A DNA stretch of 64,000 nucleotides, from assembly GCF_014117425.1 (NCBI RefSeq), contig NZ_CP059725.1, positions 3,112,001 through 3,176,000 on the forward strand. The letters are read 5' to 3'. The stretch comes from Bartonella sp. HY038 (lineage in GTDB: Bacteria > Pseudomonadota > Alphaproteobacteria > Rhizobiales > Rhizobiaceae). The notes under the pieces are model-generated. The model was not told the DNA's origin and did no database searches. It worked only from the letters and a program-made list of their open reading frames with translations. The position numbers were made by a program, and so were the translations under genes. Below, one piece after another: positions 16,637 through 27,977 of this stretch. Position 1 is the first letter of the stretch. Every line of letters begins with the position of its first letter.

Positions 16637-17488
16637 TTATTTTTCAATTTGGCTATTAGCAATTAGCGCGGCAGCCTTTTGCGCAATGGCCCGTAACTGC
16701 GAATTGCTATGATGGCCAAAGAGCTTTACCAAGGTTTGACAATAATCGTCATTTTGATGATTTAACGATGTTTCAAGCCAAGAAAAAGCCTCATCAGGTT
16801 GGTTGTTGGCTAAAAGCATGCGGGCATGGTTAAAACAGCCCCAACAATCGCCGTGTTCTGCCCCCTGGCGAAAGTAATTGCTAGCAACATTGATATCTTG
16901 GGGAATGATCGCGCCTTCTTCATAAAAAAGGCCAAGCATATTAAAAGATTTTGGGTTTTTCTTTAGCGCTGCTTGGCTATAGAGTTCAAAAGCCTTTTGT
17001 TCATCTTTTTGAACGCCGTCACCACGGCGATAAAGATCAGCTAAATTAAACATCGCCCAATCATCACCAAGAGTGGCCGCTTTTGAAAAATAATGGGCAG
17101 CTTGGTTAAAATTTTGGTCAATGCCCCAACCATGTTCAAAGCAGCGCCCTAACATATTGATGGCTTCTATATTACCTTGGGCGGCAGCTTTGCCAAACCA
17201 TGCAAAGGCTTCCGTTTGATTTTTTTCAACACCAAGACCTAATAGTAAAATACGGGCAAATTGAACTTGCGCTTTTGCTTTGCCTTGTTCAGCAAGACGC
17301 ATGGCATGAAGAGCTGCTTCATTGGTCTTTAACTGCGCTTCCCAGTCGCTAATTTTTAGTAAGGGTTGGCGTAATAAAAAAATATGAGCATCAGGAAGAG
17401 GTGCGCTAGCTTGATTGCTCGTATTCACCCCCTGCGGCAAAAGCATTTTATTAAGCAGTTTTGCAGGCCATTGGCGAATGGGCGACAT
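16637..17488 (-). CDS. Sel1-like tetratricopeptide repeat protein (PiuC-associated)
   Basis: A 283-residue protein built from about five Sel1 repeats, for example AQFARILLLGLGVEKNQTEAFAWFGKAAAQGN, AINMLGRCFEHGWGIDQNFNQAAHYFSKAA and MFNLADLYRRGDGVQKDEQKAFELYSQAA. Such repeats serve protein binding. No clear secretion signal was seen. In Pseudomonas a Sel1 protein also follows piuC, next to the receptor piuA, so this appears to be the same conserved partner. Its molecular role there is not established. Distances of 72 nt to piuC and 20 nt to the next gene suggest one transcript. Confidence 0.85.
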   Translation of the reverse strand: MSPIRQWPAKLLNKMLLPQGVNTSNQASAPLPDAHIFLLRQPLLKISDWEAQLKTNEAALHAMRLAEQGKAKAQVQFARILLLGLGVEKNQTEAFAWFGKAAAQGNIEAINMLGRCFEHGWGIDQNFNQAAHYFSKAATLGDDWAMFNLADLYRRGDGVQKDEQKAFELYSQAALKKNPKSFNMLGLFYEEGAIIPQDINVASNYFRQGAEHGDCWGCFNHARMLLANNQPDEAFSWLETSLNHQNDDYCQTLVKLFGHHSNSQLRAIAQKAAALIANSQIEK

Positions 17489-17560
17489 GAAATTGCACCT
17501 TTAATTTAAATTGGTGTAACTATGCCAGCCTTGATTTAAAAGCCAAGGCTGGCATTATTG

Positions 17561-18241
17561 TTAAAGATCTGAATTTTGGCGCAAAAGGTTGTGATAAATA
17601 TTCACAAGGCGCAAAATATCGGCATGGTCATCAGGCAAAATAGCGCGTAAATTGCGAATACTCATATCTAATTCATGCAATGTATCGCGCATGAATACAT
17701 CACGAATTAAGGATTGTGTCCAGAAAAATGATGCCCAGCGCGATCCCTTGGTTACTTCTTCAACGCGGTGCAAGCTAATGGTTGGATAAACGATTGCATA
17801 GCCAGCAGGCAGTTTAATATGGCTTTCATTATGGCCATCAATAATCACCAATTCGCCGCCCTCATATTCTTCAGGCTCGGTTAGGAAAATTGTTGTTGAA
17901 ACATCTTGCCTTATGCGTGCGCCACTAGCGACGGATCGAAATGCGCCATCCACATGTTCGCCATAACGCATGCCAACATCATATCGATTGAACAATGGTG
18001 GAAAGACATGTTTTGGCATGGCTACTGAGTTAAAAATTGGATCACGGGCAAGAGCATTTAGAATAATATCGCCTAGTTCTTTTGACTCATTGGAGCCTTG
18101 TGGTATTTGCAGATTGAACTTAACCTTTTTAGCTTGCTCGCCTGCGCTTGCTGCACCGTCAACCCATTGCGAGGCTTCCAATTTTTCGCGGCATAGCTTC
18201 ACTTCTTCAGGAGTTAAAATATTGGGTATTTGTACAATCAT
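17561..18241 (-). CDS. piuC: Fe(II)/2-oxoglutarate-dependent dioxygenase PiuC (PKHD-type hydroxylase)
   Basis: A 226-residue iron/2-oxoglutarate hydroxylase of the PiuC/YbiX family. The facial triad is visible as HVD in YGEHVDGAF plus the distal His in ISLHRVEEV, and the 2-oxoglutarate Arg follows in GSRWASFFWTQSLIRD. Start ATG 18241 (MIVQIPNILTPEEV) follows AAAGGTG and matches the normal family start, so the longer frame to 18274 is rejected. It lies downstream of a Fiu/PiuA-like TonB receptor, as in Pseudomonas and E. coli, and is presumed to act on the incoming siderophore or its precursor; that role is not firmly known. Confidence 0.9.
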   Translation of the reverse strand: MIVQIPNILTPEEVKLCREKLEASQWVDGAASAGEQAKKVKFNLQIPQGSNESKELGDIILNALARDPIFNSVAMPKHVFPPLFNRYDVGMRYGEHVDGAFRSVASGARIRQDVSTTIFLTEPEEYEGGELVIIDGHNESHIKLPAGYAIVYPTISLHRVEEVTKGSRWASFFWTQSLIRDVFMRDTLHELDMSIRNLRAILPDDHADILRLVNIYHNLLRQNSDL

Positions 18242-18325
18242 ATTACACCTTTTTCTCTCTTGGTTATATTTCAACTATGATGCTTTTTAATATGTAGGCT
18301 CAGTAGAATTATTGTTTTTAGACAG

Positions 18326-18359
18326 CACAAAACCCACAAGGCCTTTACGGTCTTGCGGG
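18326..18359 (-). terminator. Hairpin between the receptor gene and piuC
   Basis: On the minus strand CCCGCAAG (18359-18352) pairs with CTTGTGGG (18340-18333), including one G-U pair, and is followed by TTTTGTG. The element lies between the receptor stop and the piuC start. It could end most receptor transcripts or partly attenuate read-through to piuC. Confidence 0.5.
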
Positions 18360-18510
18360 GAGCATTACTATATAAGCCCAGCATAGATTTATGCCGAGAC
18401 TTGATTTTAAGGTTGAATAGTCAAGCAGCCCTATTTTATCGGAGCTGCTTATTGTTCATAGTGCTCAAGTGGCCCATGGCGTTGGAAAGCCTTTGACCAA
18501 AATCACATGA

Positions 18511-20829
18511 TTAGAACTTGGCAGCAACACTCAAAGTGAATGAACGGCCAGATGAAGGGATAGTCCGTGCAACCGATGCAATACGACCTTCAAAGAAGTT
18601 ATCATAATTTATACGATTGGTAAGATTGTAGGCATTGGCGCTGATTTTCCATTTTTCATTTTCATAGGAAACAAGTGCATCCAATGTAAAGCTATGGGGA
18701 ACGCGAGCCATACCATCGCTACGAATTGCCATAGCATCGCGATAGGTCATACCGCCACCAACGAGCAATTTGCCGTCAAGATTTGCGATATGAGGTGCTA
18801 GATCATAAGTTGTCCAGATACTTGCAGCATTTTTTGCAACTTTACCAACGCTATTGCCAATAGTTTCAGTTTCCTCGGCATCAAGAACACGGCTCCACAA
18901 ATAGGTATAAGAACCATAAACATTCCATTGCTCGGTAATATTGCCAGTTAAACCAGCTTCAAAACCGCGAACGCGTTCTTTGTCACCTGAGAAGGTAAGT
19001 TCACCATCAGGATCTGAATGGATAGAATTATCCTTAGTTACCTGGAAAACAGCAGCGGTTAGACCAAGATTGCCATCAAAAAGATCAAGTTTGCCACCAA
19101 CTTCCCAAAGCTCGCTTTTTTCAGGCTTCCAATCTGCCATGCCGCTTGAAACAGGGTTCACGTCAGAGGTAATATACTGCCCAGCTGGCAAATTCTTAGA
19201 AACCGAATAGGTTACGTAATAATTTTGGCTTTTGGTTGGTTCCCAAATAAGTGAAACTTTAGGACTGGCATAATCTGCACTAGCAGACGTAGATGTGATA
19301 CCATTTGCCCCGGTCAAATCGTAATTGGTCTTTTGATGATCCCAACGAACACCGCCCAAAATCGATAGCTGTTCAGTGAACCAAACACGGTCGCTTAAGA
19401 AAACAGCGAATGATCGTGAATTAGCATCCTTGTAATTGGCAGCATTTGGAACAAGCTGATAATAGCTTGAGTCAAAATTTTCGGTCCAAAGGGTTGGCGC
19501 ATGGGTTGCTTTGCTGCCAATGTAGCGATAGCCCTGACGCTCATCTTTTTGATACATCATATCAAGACCAAGCACTGCTTCATGACGAAGTGCACCTGTT
19601 TCAAATTTGGCGATTGCTGTCGTTACATTTTGGATGCCCCAGCTTGTTTGATCATAGCTTACACCGCCACCAGCACCAATAGCGAGTGTTGGATTGCCAC
19701 CTGCACCAAAGAGGGCTGCTGTACAACCGGCTGTTAGCCCACCAGAAGTGCCACAATTAGCAGGTGTTGTTGAAAACCAACGTGAGAAATGTGTATAGCG
19801 TGTATCATTTTTGATTGTTAACCAATCATTGATTTCATTGCTATAATTTGAGGTAACCATATGGATGTCAGACTTGTCTTGATCGCTATGCTTACCATAA
19901 AAATTCTTGCGTGGCACACCATATTCAGTCACAGGATAGAAGTAGCCGTTAGGCGTTTTAACGAATGGCACACCATAATCAGGGGTACGGTCATTATGTT
20001 GGAAGTAATAGTTTAAATGCCATGTCTGATTTGTACCAAGACCAAAACCAACTGATGCAGCTGCGCCCCAACGATCAGATGTGTTCTGATTGCGGTCAAC
20101 AATATTCTGCCAATTGCCCATTAAATTAAAACGAACAGCGGTTGTATCATTGATTTGCTTGTTATAGTCGATTGTGCTGCGATAAAGTGGGCCATTGCCA
20201 ACTGTACCTTCAACTTTACCAAAAGTACCAAGGCGAGCCTTTTTAGAAACAGTATTGATCGCACCACCGGTTGTACCGACGCCAAAATTCTCGCCGTTAG
20301 GGCCTTTGAATACCTGAACTTGCTCCATGTTAAAGCTGTCACGGACATAAACACCGAAATCGCGCAAGCCGTCCTGATAAGTATCACCCAAGGTTTCAAA
20401 ACCACGGATACTAAAACGGTCACCATTCATACCGCCATTGCCTTCACCAGTGGTGACGGTGATGCCGGGAACATTACGCAAAGCTTGCTCAAGGGTTGTT
20501 ACATTTTGCTCTTGCATAATGCGTTCTGGAACAGTGTTAACTGTTTGCGGAACTTCGCGAACGCTTCCTGGCATACGTGAAGAACCAGTTTGTGCATTAT
20601 TGGTGTTAATACTGCCAGTGTCGCTGGTGATGGTTACTGTTTCAAGAACGGTAGAACCATTATTGGCGCCAACATTAGTATTGTTACTATTTGCATTGGT
20701 TGCGTTAGTATTTTGTGCTTGCGCTACTAGCGGTAAGGACGTTAGCGTTGCTGCCAATCCTAGGCGCACAGCCATATTATTCACCAGTCGCGACTGGGCA
20801 TAATCCTTTTTCTTCGGCATTATAGTCAT
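18511..20829 (-). CDS. TonB-dependent siderophore receptor, Fiu/PiuA-like
   Basis: A 772-residue outer-membrane receptor. An N-terminal signal region ends near LVAQAQNTN; a TonB-box-like ETVTITSD follows at about 65-72. The plug domain (about 80-200) has VPQTVNTVPERIMQEQ, LRNVPGITVTTGEGNGGMNGDRFSIRG and NGENFGVGTTGGAINTVSK. The beta-barrel ends in the typical terminal aromatic SFTLSVAAKF. GNGGMNGDRF and the linkage to piuC match catecholate receptors of the Fiu/PiuA type. An Asn/Thr-rich low-complexity stretch (about residues 38-60) sits between the signal and the TonB box. The ligand is inferred from homology and context. Confidence 0.88.
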   Translation of the reverse strand: MTIMPKKKDYAQSRLVNNMAVRLGLAATLTSLPLVAQAQNTNATNANSNNTNVGANNGSTVLETVTITSDTGSINTNNAQTGSSRMPGSVREVPQTVNTVPERIMQEQNVTTLEQALRNVPGITVTTGEGNGGMNGDRFSIRGFETLGDTYQDGLRDFGVYVRDSFNMEQVQVFKGPNGENFGVGTTGGAINTVSKKARLGTFGKVEGTVGNGPLYRSTIDYNKQINDTTAVRFNLMGNWQNIVDRNQNTSDRWGAAASVGFGLGTNQTWHLNYYFQHNDRTPDYGVPFVKTPNGYFYPVTEYGVPRKNFYGKHSDQDKSDIHMVTSNYSNEINDWLTIKNDTRYTHFSRWFSTTPANCGTSGGLTAGCTAALFGAGGNPTLAIGAGGGVSYDQTSWGIQNVTTAIAKFETGALRHEAVLGLDMMYQKDERQGYRYIGSKATHAPTLWTENFDSSYYQLVPNAANYKDANSRSFAVFLSDRVWFTEQLSILGGVRWDHQKTNYDLTGANGITSTSASADYASPKVSLIWEPTKSQNYYVTYSVSKNLPAGQYITSDVNPVSSGMADWKPEKSELWEVGGKLDLFDGNLGLTAAVFQVTKDNSIHSDPDGELTFSGDKERVRGFEAGLTGNITEQWNVYGSYTYLWSRVLDAEETETIGNSVGKVAKNAASIWTTYDLAPHIANLDGKLLVGGGMTYRDAMAIRSDGMARVPHSFTLDALVSYENEKWKISANAYNLTNRINYDNFFEGRIASVARTIPSSGRSFTLSVAAKF

Positions 20830-21198
20830 AGTTATTTCCCCTGAGCTAATTCATTTATCTATTTGCTAGCGATTCATGAGACTATATGTCAAGATTAATT
20901 GTGGCGGGCTTGTAGCAAAATTATGACGGTTTCATTCAACTGTTGCGTAAATGAGACAATGTAAAACTGATAAGATGAAATTATCTGTTGATGACAATGA
21001 TAATGCGGTCAATATGCGCTAAATATTTAAACGTTGTCTTTTAGAACATATTGATAAATTTAGAAAAAATAATTTGGAAAATTGTAATAATGATTTTGTA
21101 AAACACCAATATAGGTCCATATAAATTATAATAGTGGGGCGTTTTTTAATTTTTAAAAAAGGCATTTCACGCTCTTAGAGCGTTCGTTTAATTTGAAT
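20830..21198. other. Intergenic region upstream of the siderophore receptor
   Basis: This 369-bp AT-rich stretch must hold the receptor promoter. A segment at 20990-21008 (GATGACAATGATAATGC core) resembles half of a classical Fur box, but it lies about 160 bp from the start codon and is imperfect. A short palindrome GCTCTTAGAGC occurs near 21174. No gene was seen. Confidence 0.35.
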
Positions 21199-21444
21199 TT
21201 ATATTATTCGTTCGCGTCCCTTTACGCAGCTATATTCGTCTTCAGTTAGGAATAAAAATGCGTCTTCATAGCAATTAAATATTCTGTCAGCTTTAGGAGA
21301 CTTTAATAAATCATAAATAATATATTCATCAATATTTTTTGTTTTTGTTAATAGTAGAATATAAGGTGGCATAAGTCCGTCATCGAACCATACTTCAAAC
21401 CATTCGATATTTTTAACTGGCACGAACTTTTCCGTGTTTATCAT
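21199..21444 (-). CDS. Small hypothetical protein
   Basis: An 81-residue acidic, aromatic-rich protein (VKNIEWFEVWFDDGLMPPYILLLTK, then YEDAFLFLTEDEY). The composition looks like a genuine soluble domain rather than a random frame, but I recognise no family. No signal peptide or membrane segment is present. The ribosome site is weak. It is isolated, with 370-380 bp of non-coding DNA on either side, which is consistent with an accessory gene. Confidence 0.45.
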   Translation of the reverse strand: MINTEKFVPVKNIEWFEVWFDDGLMPPYILLLTKTKNIDEYIIYDLLKSPKADRIFNCYEDAFLFLTEDEYSCVKGRERII

Positions 21445-21828
21445 GGTAAAAACTCTCGCTTATTTAAAACTATGTAAGCTCACCACATTCTAAATTGATA
21501 TCAATAAAAACACTTTTATGCTGGTAGATGCAAGACAGAGAATTGGGGTAGGTCTATTCATTGAAAGAGAAAAGCACAATAAACTGCGAAATATACACAC
21601 TGGAAAGCTAAAAATTGGGGTTTACAGGATTGAGCGTTAAGCCGTTGTTTTGGTGTTCTGTTCAAGGTGCACGTAAATTTTCATGATAATTTTGTCAAAG
21701 TGTCTTCAAAAACTTCATATTTCTTGGTGCCTCCTCTTCTCCCGCCCACAAAATCTTTTTATAAGATTTCGTTGAAATTAATTGGTCCTGCCTCTAGTTT
21801 GCTTTATTGACATAAGACTACACTTATT
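21445..21828. other. Intergenic region, no gene seen
   Basis: 384 bp between the small hypothetical gene and slyX. I see no open frame of protein-like composition, no structured RNA and no strong repeat. A TTGACA at 21807 lies too close to the slyX start to be paired with a -10 element. Confidence 0.4.
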
Positions 21829-22041
21829 ATGGAACACGTCATGGAAAAAGAAATAATTGCCTTGCAATGCCGCATTACTGAGCAGGAAAAAATGATTGAT
21901 GATTTATCAACTACATTGACCGAGCAATGGAAAATTATTGATGCCATGCAAAGAAAGCTCGATCGTTTAACCGAGCGTTTTTTAAATGTTGAAGAGCAAA
22001 TACAGCCCTCTATTCCTATTACACGGCCGCCGCATTACTAG
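21829..22041 (+). CDS. slyX: SlyX family protein
   Basis: A 70-residue, almost wholly helical coiled-coil protein: LQCRITEQEKMIDDLSTTLTEQWKIIDAMQRKLDRLTERF. The terminal PPHY is the usual SlyX ending. Function is unknown; E. coli slyX sits beside slyD. ATG 21829 gives the listed length; ATG 21841 (MEKEIIALQ) is equally possible because neither has a strong ribosome site. The gene converges on the dehydrogenase gene with 8 nt between stops. Confidence 0.8.
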   Translation: MEHVMEKEIIALQCRITEQEKMIDDLSTTLTEQWKIIDAMQRKLDRLTERFLNVEEQIQPSIPITRPPHY

Positions 22042-22049
22042 TTTTTATA

Positions 22050-23378
22050 TTAAGTTAAAGCACCACTTTTTAAAAGATCATCTTGGCGTTTGCGTAATTT
22101 GGCAATCCACTGATCTTCGCGTATCGTTGCGTTTTTATGGGTTATCAATTCACCTTGTTTAATTGGTGCAGTGACGCTCGCGCCTTCTAATAGACCGCAA
22201 GGAATTGCATCGTTTTTCTTGGCATCATCCATGGTCATAATATAAGCGCGATAGGTATAAAGACCAATAAAATCAAGCTTGTCGCCCGGCATAAGGTCTT
22301 TTTTGGCGACAGCACAAACTTCAGCAACTGGGCGCGGTAAAGGCACCATATCGGCTTTGCCATAAAGCATGACGCGGGCGCAAGTAAGGGGCACTTCCAT
22401 AGCGGTTAAATGATAGGGGCGATGAAAAGTAAAATAAGGTCCCTCGCCCACTTTTAAATCTCGCAAGCGTTCATGAATACGTGGATGGTCCATTTTAGCC
22501 ACCACAAAAACCCCAGGTGAAACGCCTTGGCCAATACTATAATCAACCACACCGCTTTTTTGTAAAATACCGCCATCGCTTTTTGGAATAAGCACGTTGC
22601 TTAATTCCTTTACGCTGGCTTTGGGGCCGTGCATGCCCGCACAATCAGGCACAAGGCCAGTTGCATTGGCAATGGCTGCCATTTCCACCATGGTTTTAGA
22701 ACCATCGATAAATTCAACTAGCATGCGCACATTCATATCACGACGAGAAGCTTCTTCTTCATAATCATCGGGAACAGCATCAAATTTTAATGGATTATTT
22801 TTGCCCTTACCTGCAGCGACAATTGGATGACCAAGGGCGGACACAAATTCAATGAGCTCCATACAAGATGATGGCTCATCACCAGCGCCCAAACTATAAA
22901 TTAAGCCACGCTTATCGGCTTCATATTTCAAATAGGGGCCAATTGTTACATCCGCTTCAACATTCATCATCACAAGATGCTTGTTGTTTTCAAGGGTTTT
23001 AATGCCAATTTCTGCGCCCGCTTCTGGATAACCGGTAGCATCAACAACGATATCAATAAGCTCGTTATTCAGCATTAAATCAAGATCACCGGTCGCTGCG
23101 GTAAGTCCAGCTTCAATGGCAGCGCTCATGGCAGTGTTATTTTCAACTTCCTTCGCGTGGCCCTTTTCTTGCCAAGCAATTTCAGCTGCTTGTATAACCT
23201 TTGATGGTGTGCGCGTTGCAACAGCTGCTACTTCAATACCATCCATTTGCGCGACGCCTGCTAAAAGATCGGTGCCCATTTCTCCACAACCAACAAGACC
23301 AATGCGGATAGGCTTGCCCGTTTTGGCGTGTTCTTTAAGATCACGGGCAAGACCGGTTAAGGCAACATTGCTGGTCAT
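22050..23378 (-). CDS. Homoserine-dehydrogenase-like NAD(P) oxidoreductase with SAF domain
   Basis: A 442-residue protein. The N-terminus has a Rossmann dinucleotide site (IRIGLVGCGEMGTDLLAGV, residues about 20-38), then a homoserine-dehydrogenase-like catalytic part (YSLGAGDEPSSCMELIEFV). The C-terminal third has a SAF-like domain (AVAKKDLMPGDKLDFIG to GLLEGASVTAPIKQGELITHKNATI). Proteins of this architecture occur in carbohydrate and polyol catabolic loci of rhizobia; the substrate here is unknown. It is not the biosynthetic homoserine dehydrogenase, which has an ACT domain instead. It is a single gene convergent with slyX, and no sugar-catabolism genes lie nearby. Confidence 0.78.
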   Translation of the reverse strand: MTSNVALTGLARDLKEHAKTGKPIRIGLVGCGEMGTDLLAGVAQMDGIEVAAVATRTPSKVIQAAEIAWQEKGHAKEVENNTAMSAAIEAGLTAATGDLDLMLNNELIDIVVDATGYPEAGAEIGIKTLENNKHLVMMNVEADVTIGPYLKYEADKRGLIYSLGAGDEPSSCMELIEFVSALGHPIVAAGKGKNNPLKFDAVPDDYEEEASRRDMNVRMLVEFIDGSKTMVEMAAIANATGLVPDCAGMHGPKASVKELSNVLIPKSDGGILQKSGVVDYSIGQGVSPGVFVVAKMDHPRIHERLRDLKVGEGPYFTFHRPYHLTAMEVPLTCARVMLYGKADMVPLPRPVAEVCAVAKKDLMPGDKLDFIGLYTYRAYIMTMDDAKKNDAIPCGLLEGASVTAPIKQGELITHKNATIREDQWIAKLRKRQDDLLKSGALT

Positions 23379-23575
23379 TTTTTAACTCCATGCGCTTTAT
23401 TATATTTATAGAGGCGAACTTTGGCGGCCAATAATTTTCAACTAACCCTTATTAGCACTATTATGGCAATATTAAACAAAGAAATGCATAAGTTATAGCG
23501 ATTTTTATTCCCATATATCTTTGACATGACGTATAAAATGTGCAGCATCAAATATGTTAACGCGGGGGGAGTAGA

Positions 23576-24994
23576 TTGGATCAGCTGCAAAAATCCTTTA
23601 TGCCAATTTTAGCAATAGTTTTAGGCGTATTTTTGTTTCATAACTATTTAGCAATATTTGGAAGTCTTGCAGATAATAAGCATGTATTTTCTATCCCCCT
23701 TGATATAGAAATATGGCAAATTCCAGCGCCGCTTTTCTTTGTTGTTACACTTATGGGTGCTGTTGTTTTTGCGTCTATCTCTGATTACTATTACCGCAAA
23801 GCTATATTAGTTTTTAATGCATTTTTTTTGCTATTAATGTCACTAGTTATTTTTGTAATAGTGGAAGGATTGGTGCCGTTAACCATTGCATCAATCATTA
23901 TCAATTTAGCGAAAATCACTATTTTTGCATTTTATTGTGCCGAGCTTGCAGTTTCTTTATCTTATCTCATTGAAACTAGTGATAAGGGATATCGCGCTTT
24001 TAGTGTAAGTTTCATCCTAACCGCCATTTATTTAAATTTTTTTCAATTTTTGTTACTCCTATTACTCATCATATCGCTTTTGGGGGTACGTCTCGTATTT
24101 AATCGCTATGCTATCAATTTGCATAAATTTCAATTAAAGCGGGTTTTATGTTTTAATCTTCTGCTTGATATTATTTATGCTTTACTATTTTTAGGCATTC
24201 CAATTTATTCACAAAAAATTATTACAATAATTTTTGAAGATGTTTCCATTTGGCTTTTCTGTGTAATTTTATCAGCTATCTTGGTTGTTCTACGCATATT
24301 CTGCTTAAAAAAGCCAGATAGGGTCAAAAAAAGCAATCTTATCTCTTTGGATAGAATTGCGCCCATAGATTTAACTAAAAAAATAAAGCGCACCTTGGCA
24401 TTTATCGGTCTTGCCCAATTTTTATTTCTATTACCTTTGGTTAGTTTGATAGTTTTATTTTATATTTTCAATAAATTCCAAAGTCCTATGGCAGATCGTT
24501 CCATGAATATGACAAATGTGATTTTTCTACTTTCAGCCCTTGGCTTTGCAAGACTATCTGATAATATTGGTCGCAAACCAGTTTTGACTTATAGCTTTTG
24601 GGTGAGTTTAAGTTTTATTGCCGTAGGATTCATTCTGTTCTTAGCAATTTCGATTGATGATTATTATTTCATTGCTATTATGCTATTTTGGGCGTGGGTT
24701 ATTTTAGCCGGTTCTGCGCTATATGTGGTTTCGCCGGTACTATTAGCGGAAAATTGTTCAGCTCAACAGCGTGGGTTGATATTATCACTGATGATGGCGT
24801 TTTTTATATGCAGTGAATATTTACCCAACTGGATAAGTTTTGGCGAAGTTTTAGGTGATTTTATCAACTTGGCTTATTGGGCATGGCTCTGTTTTTCAGC
24901 CGTTTTTTTATTAAGTACGATAATAGGCTTTATTTCTACTTCAAAATTGCGCGAATATGCTTTTACAAAAACGCAAAATCTTGGCAAGATATAA
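23576..24994 (+). CDS. MFS-type membrane transporter
   Basis: A 472-residue polytopic inner-membrane protein with about 12 hydrophobic helices and a long basic cytoplasmic loop around residues 235-275 (CLKKPDRVKKSNL). A typical MFS loop motif is visible as ARLSDNIGRKPVL after helix 8, and a weaker first-half counterpart as ASISDYYYRKAIL. The substrate cannot be told. Translation appears to begin at TTG 23576, since GGGGGGA at 23565-23571 has good spacing and no ATG is near. It ends in a perfect 16-bp hairpin shared with the convergent TIGR02300 gene. Confidence 0.8.
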   Translation: MDQLQKSFMPILAIVLGVFLFHNYLAIFGSLADNKHVFSIPLDIEIWQIPAPLFFVVTLMGAVVFASISDYYYRKAILVFNAFFLLLMSLVIFVIVEGLVPLTIASIIINLAKITIFAFYCAELAVSLSYLIETSDKGYRAFSVSFILTAIYLNFFQFLLLLLLIISLLGVRLVFNRYAINLHKFQLKRVLCFNLLLDIIYALLFLGIPIYSQKIITIIFEDVSIWLFCVILSAILVVLRIFCLKKPDRVKKSNLISLDRIAPIDLTKKIKRTLAFIGLAQFLFLLPLVSLIVLFYIFNKFQSPMADRSMNMTNVIFLLSALGFARLSDNIGRKPVLTYSFWVSLSFIAVGFILFLAISIDDYYFIAIMLFWAWVILAGSALYVVSPVLLAENCSAQQRGLILSLMMAFFICSEYLPNWISFGEVLGDFINLAYWAWLCFSAVFLLSTIIGFISTSKLREYAFTKTQNLGKI

Positions 24995-25028
24995 AAATGC
25001 CCAGCTATAAAATATAGCTGGGCATTTT
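24994..25028. terminator. Bidirectional terminator with perfect 16-bp stem
   Basis: AAAATGCCCAGCTATA (24994-25009) and its exact complement TATAGCTGGGCATTTT (25013-25028) flank a 3-nt loop. A-run and T-run ends allow termination in both directions, for the MFS gene from the left and the TIGR02300 gene from the right. Confidence 0.92.
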
Positions 25029-25053
25029 AAATTAAATAGCTAATTGACCTATC

Positions 25054-25425
25054 TTAGATGTCGTCTTCATCATTAACGCCGCCAACAATAATGCCAGCAA
25101 CATCATCATCTTCGTCATCATCGTCATCGGCCAAGAATGTGTCATCGTCATCGCCAAGATCAACATCATCATCGCCAAGATCTGGCAGATCGTCATCTTT
25201 GTCATCATCATCAAGTGAGATGAATTCTGGCTTTTCGAGAGCTGTATCAAGGCCTTCTTCTTCAGCTTCTTCTTCTTCGCCCTTAGCTTCAGCTGATGCT
25301 TCAAAATAAGAAAGGGGATAAGAAATTCCGGTATAAGGCGAAACAATAGGATCACGATTAAGATCGTAAAATTTCTTGCCTGTTTCAGGATCGATGCGTT
25401 TGGTGCCTAATTCAGGTTTTGCCAT
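25054..25425 (-). CDS. TIGR02300 family protein with acidic tail
   Basis: A 123-residue alphaproteobacterial protein recognised by its start MAKPELGTKRIDPETGKKFYDLNRDPIVSPYTG. From about residue 48 on it is nearly all Glu, then runs of Asp (DDDDKDDD, DDDDDEDDD), ending VAGIIVGGVNDEDDI. The N-terminal block resembles a small zinc-ribbon-like fold that has lost its cysteines. Function is unknown. AGAGG lies 7 nt before ATG 25425; the TTG two codons upstream is rejected. The Asp run gives a GAT/GAC microsatellite in DNA, prone to length change. Confidence 0.88.
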   Translation of the reverse strand: MAKPELGTKRIDPETGKKFYDLNRDPIVSPYTGISYPLSYFEASAEAKGEEEEAEEEGLDTALEKPEFISLDDDDKDDDLPDLGDDDVDLGDDDDTFLADDDDDEDDDVAGIIVGGVNDEDDI

Positions 25426-27797
<2,372 letters not shown>

Positions 27798-27977
27798 TTA
27801 TTTCTTTTAAAGAAAGATTTTAAGATGTTTTATCTGGCTCGCTCATACACAAATTTTCCATGGTAGATCCTGCGCCGGTATCCATTTTATGGATCAAAGG
27901 ATTTTTGCCATATTTGTTCAACACCAACCCCCGGCGCCTTGTGCTTTGAAATATCTAAAGCACATTCAGGAGTTTTT

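Noticed and set aside
20990..21008. Full Fur box before the siderophore receptor
   Set aside because: Only about half of the classical palindrome is present, and it is far from the start codon; kept as a remark in the intergenic entry only.
21807..21812. TTGACA as the -35 element of slyX
   Set aside because: A -10 element at 16-18 bp would fall inside the coding sequence.
25100..25230. CATCATCGT-type microsatellite as a CRISPR or structural repeat
   Set aside because: It is simply the GAT/GAC codons of the acidic tail, without regular spacers.
25058..25309. Plus-strand poly-serine open frame
   Set aside because: Mirror image of the Asp/Glu-rich tail of the TIGR02300 gene; low complexity explains the open frame.
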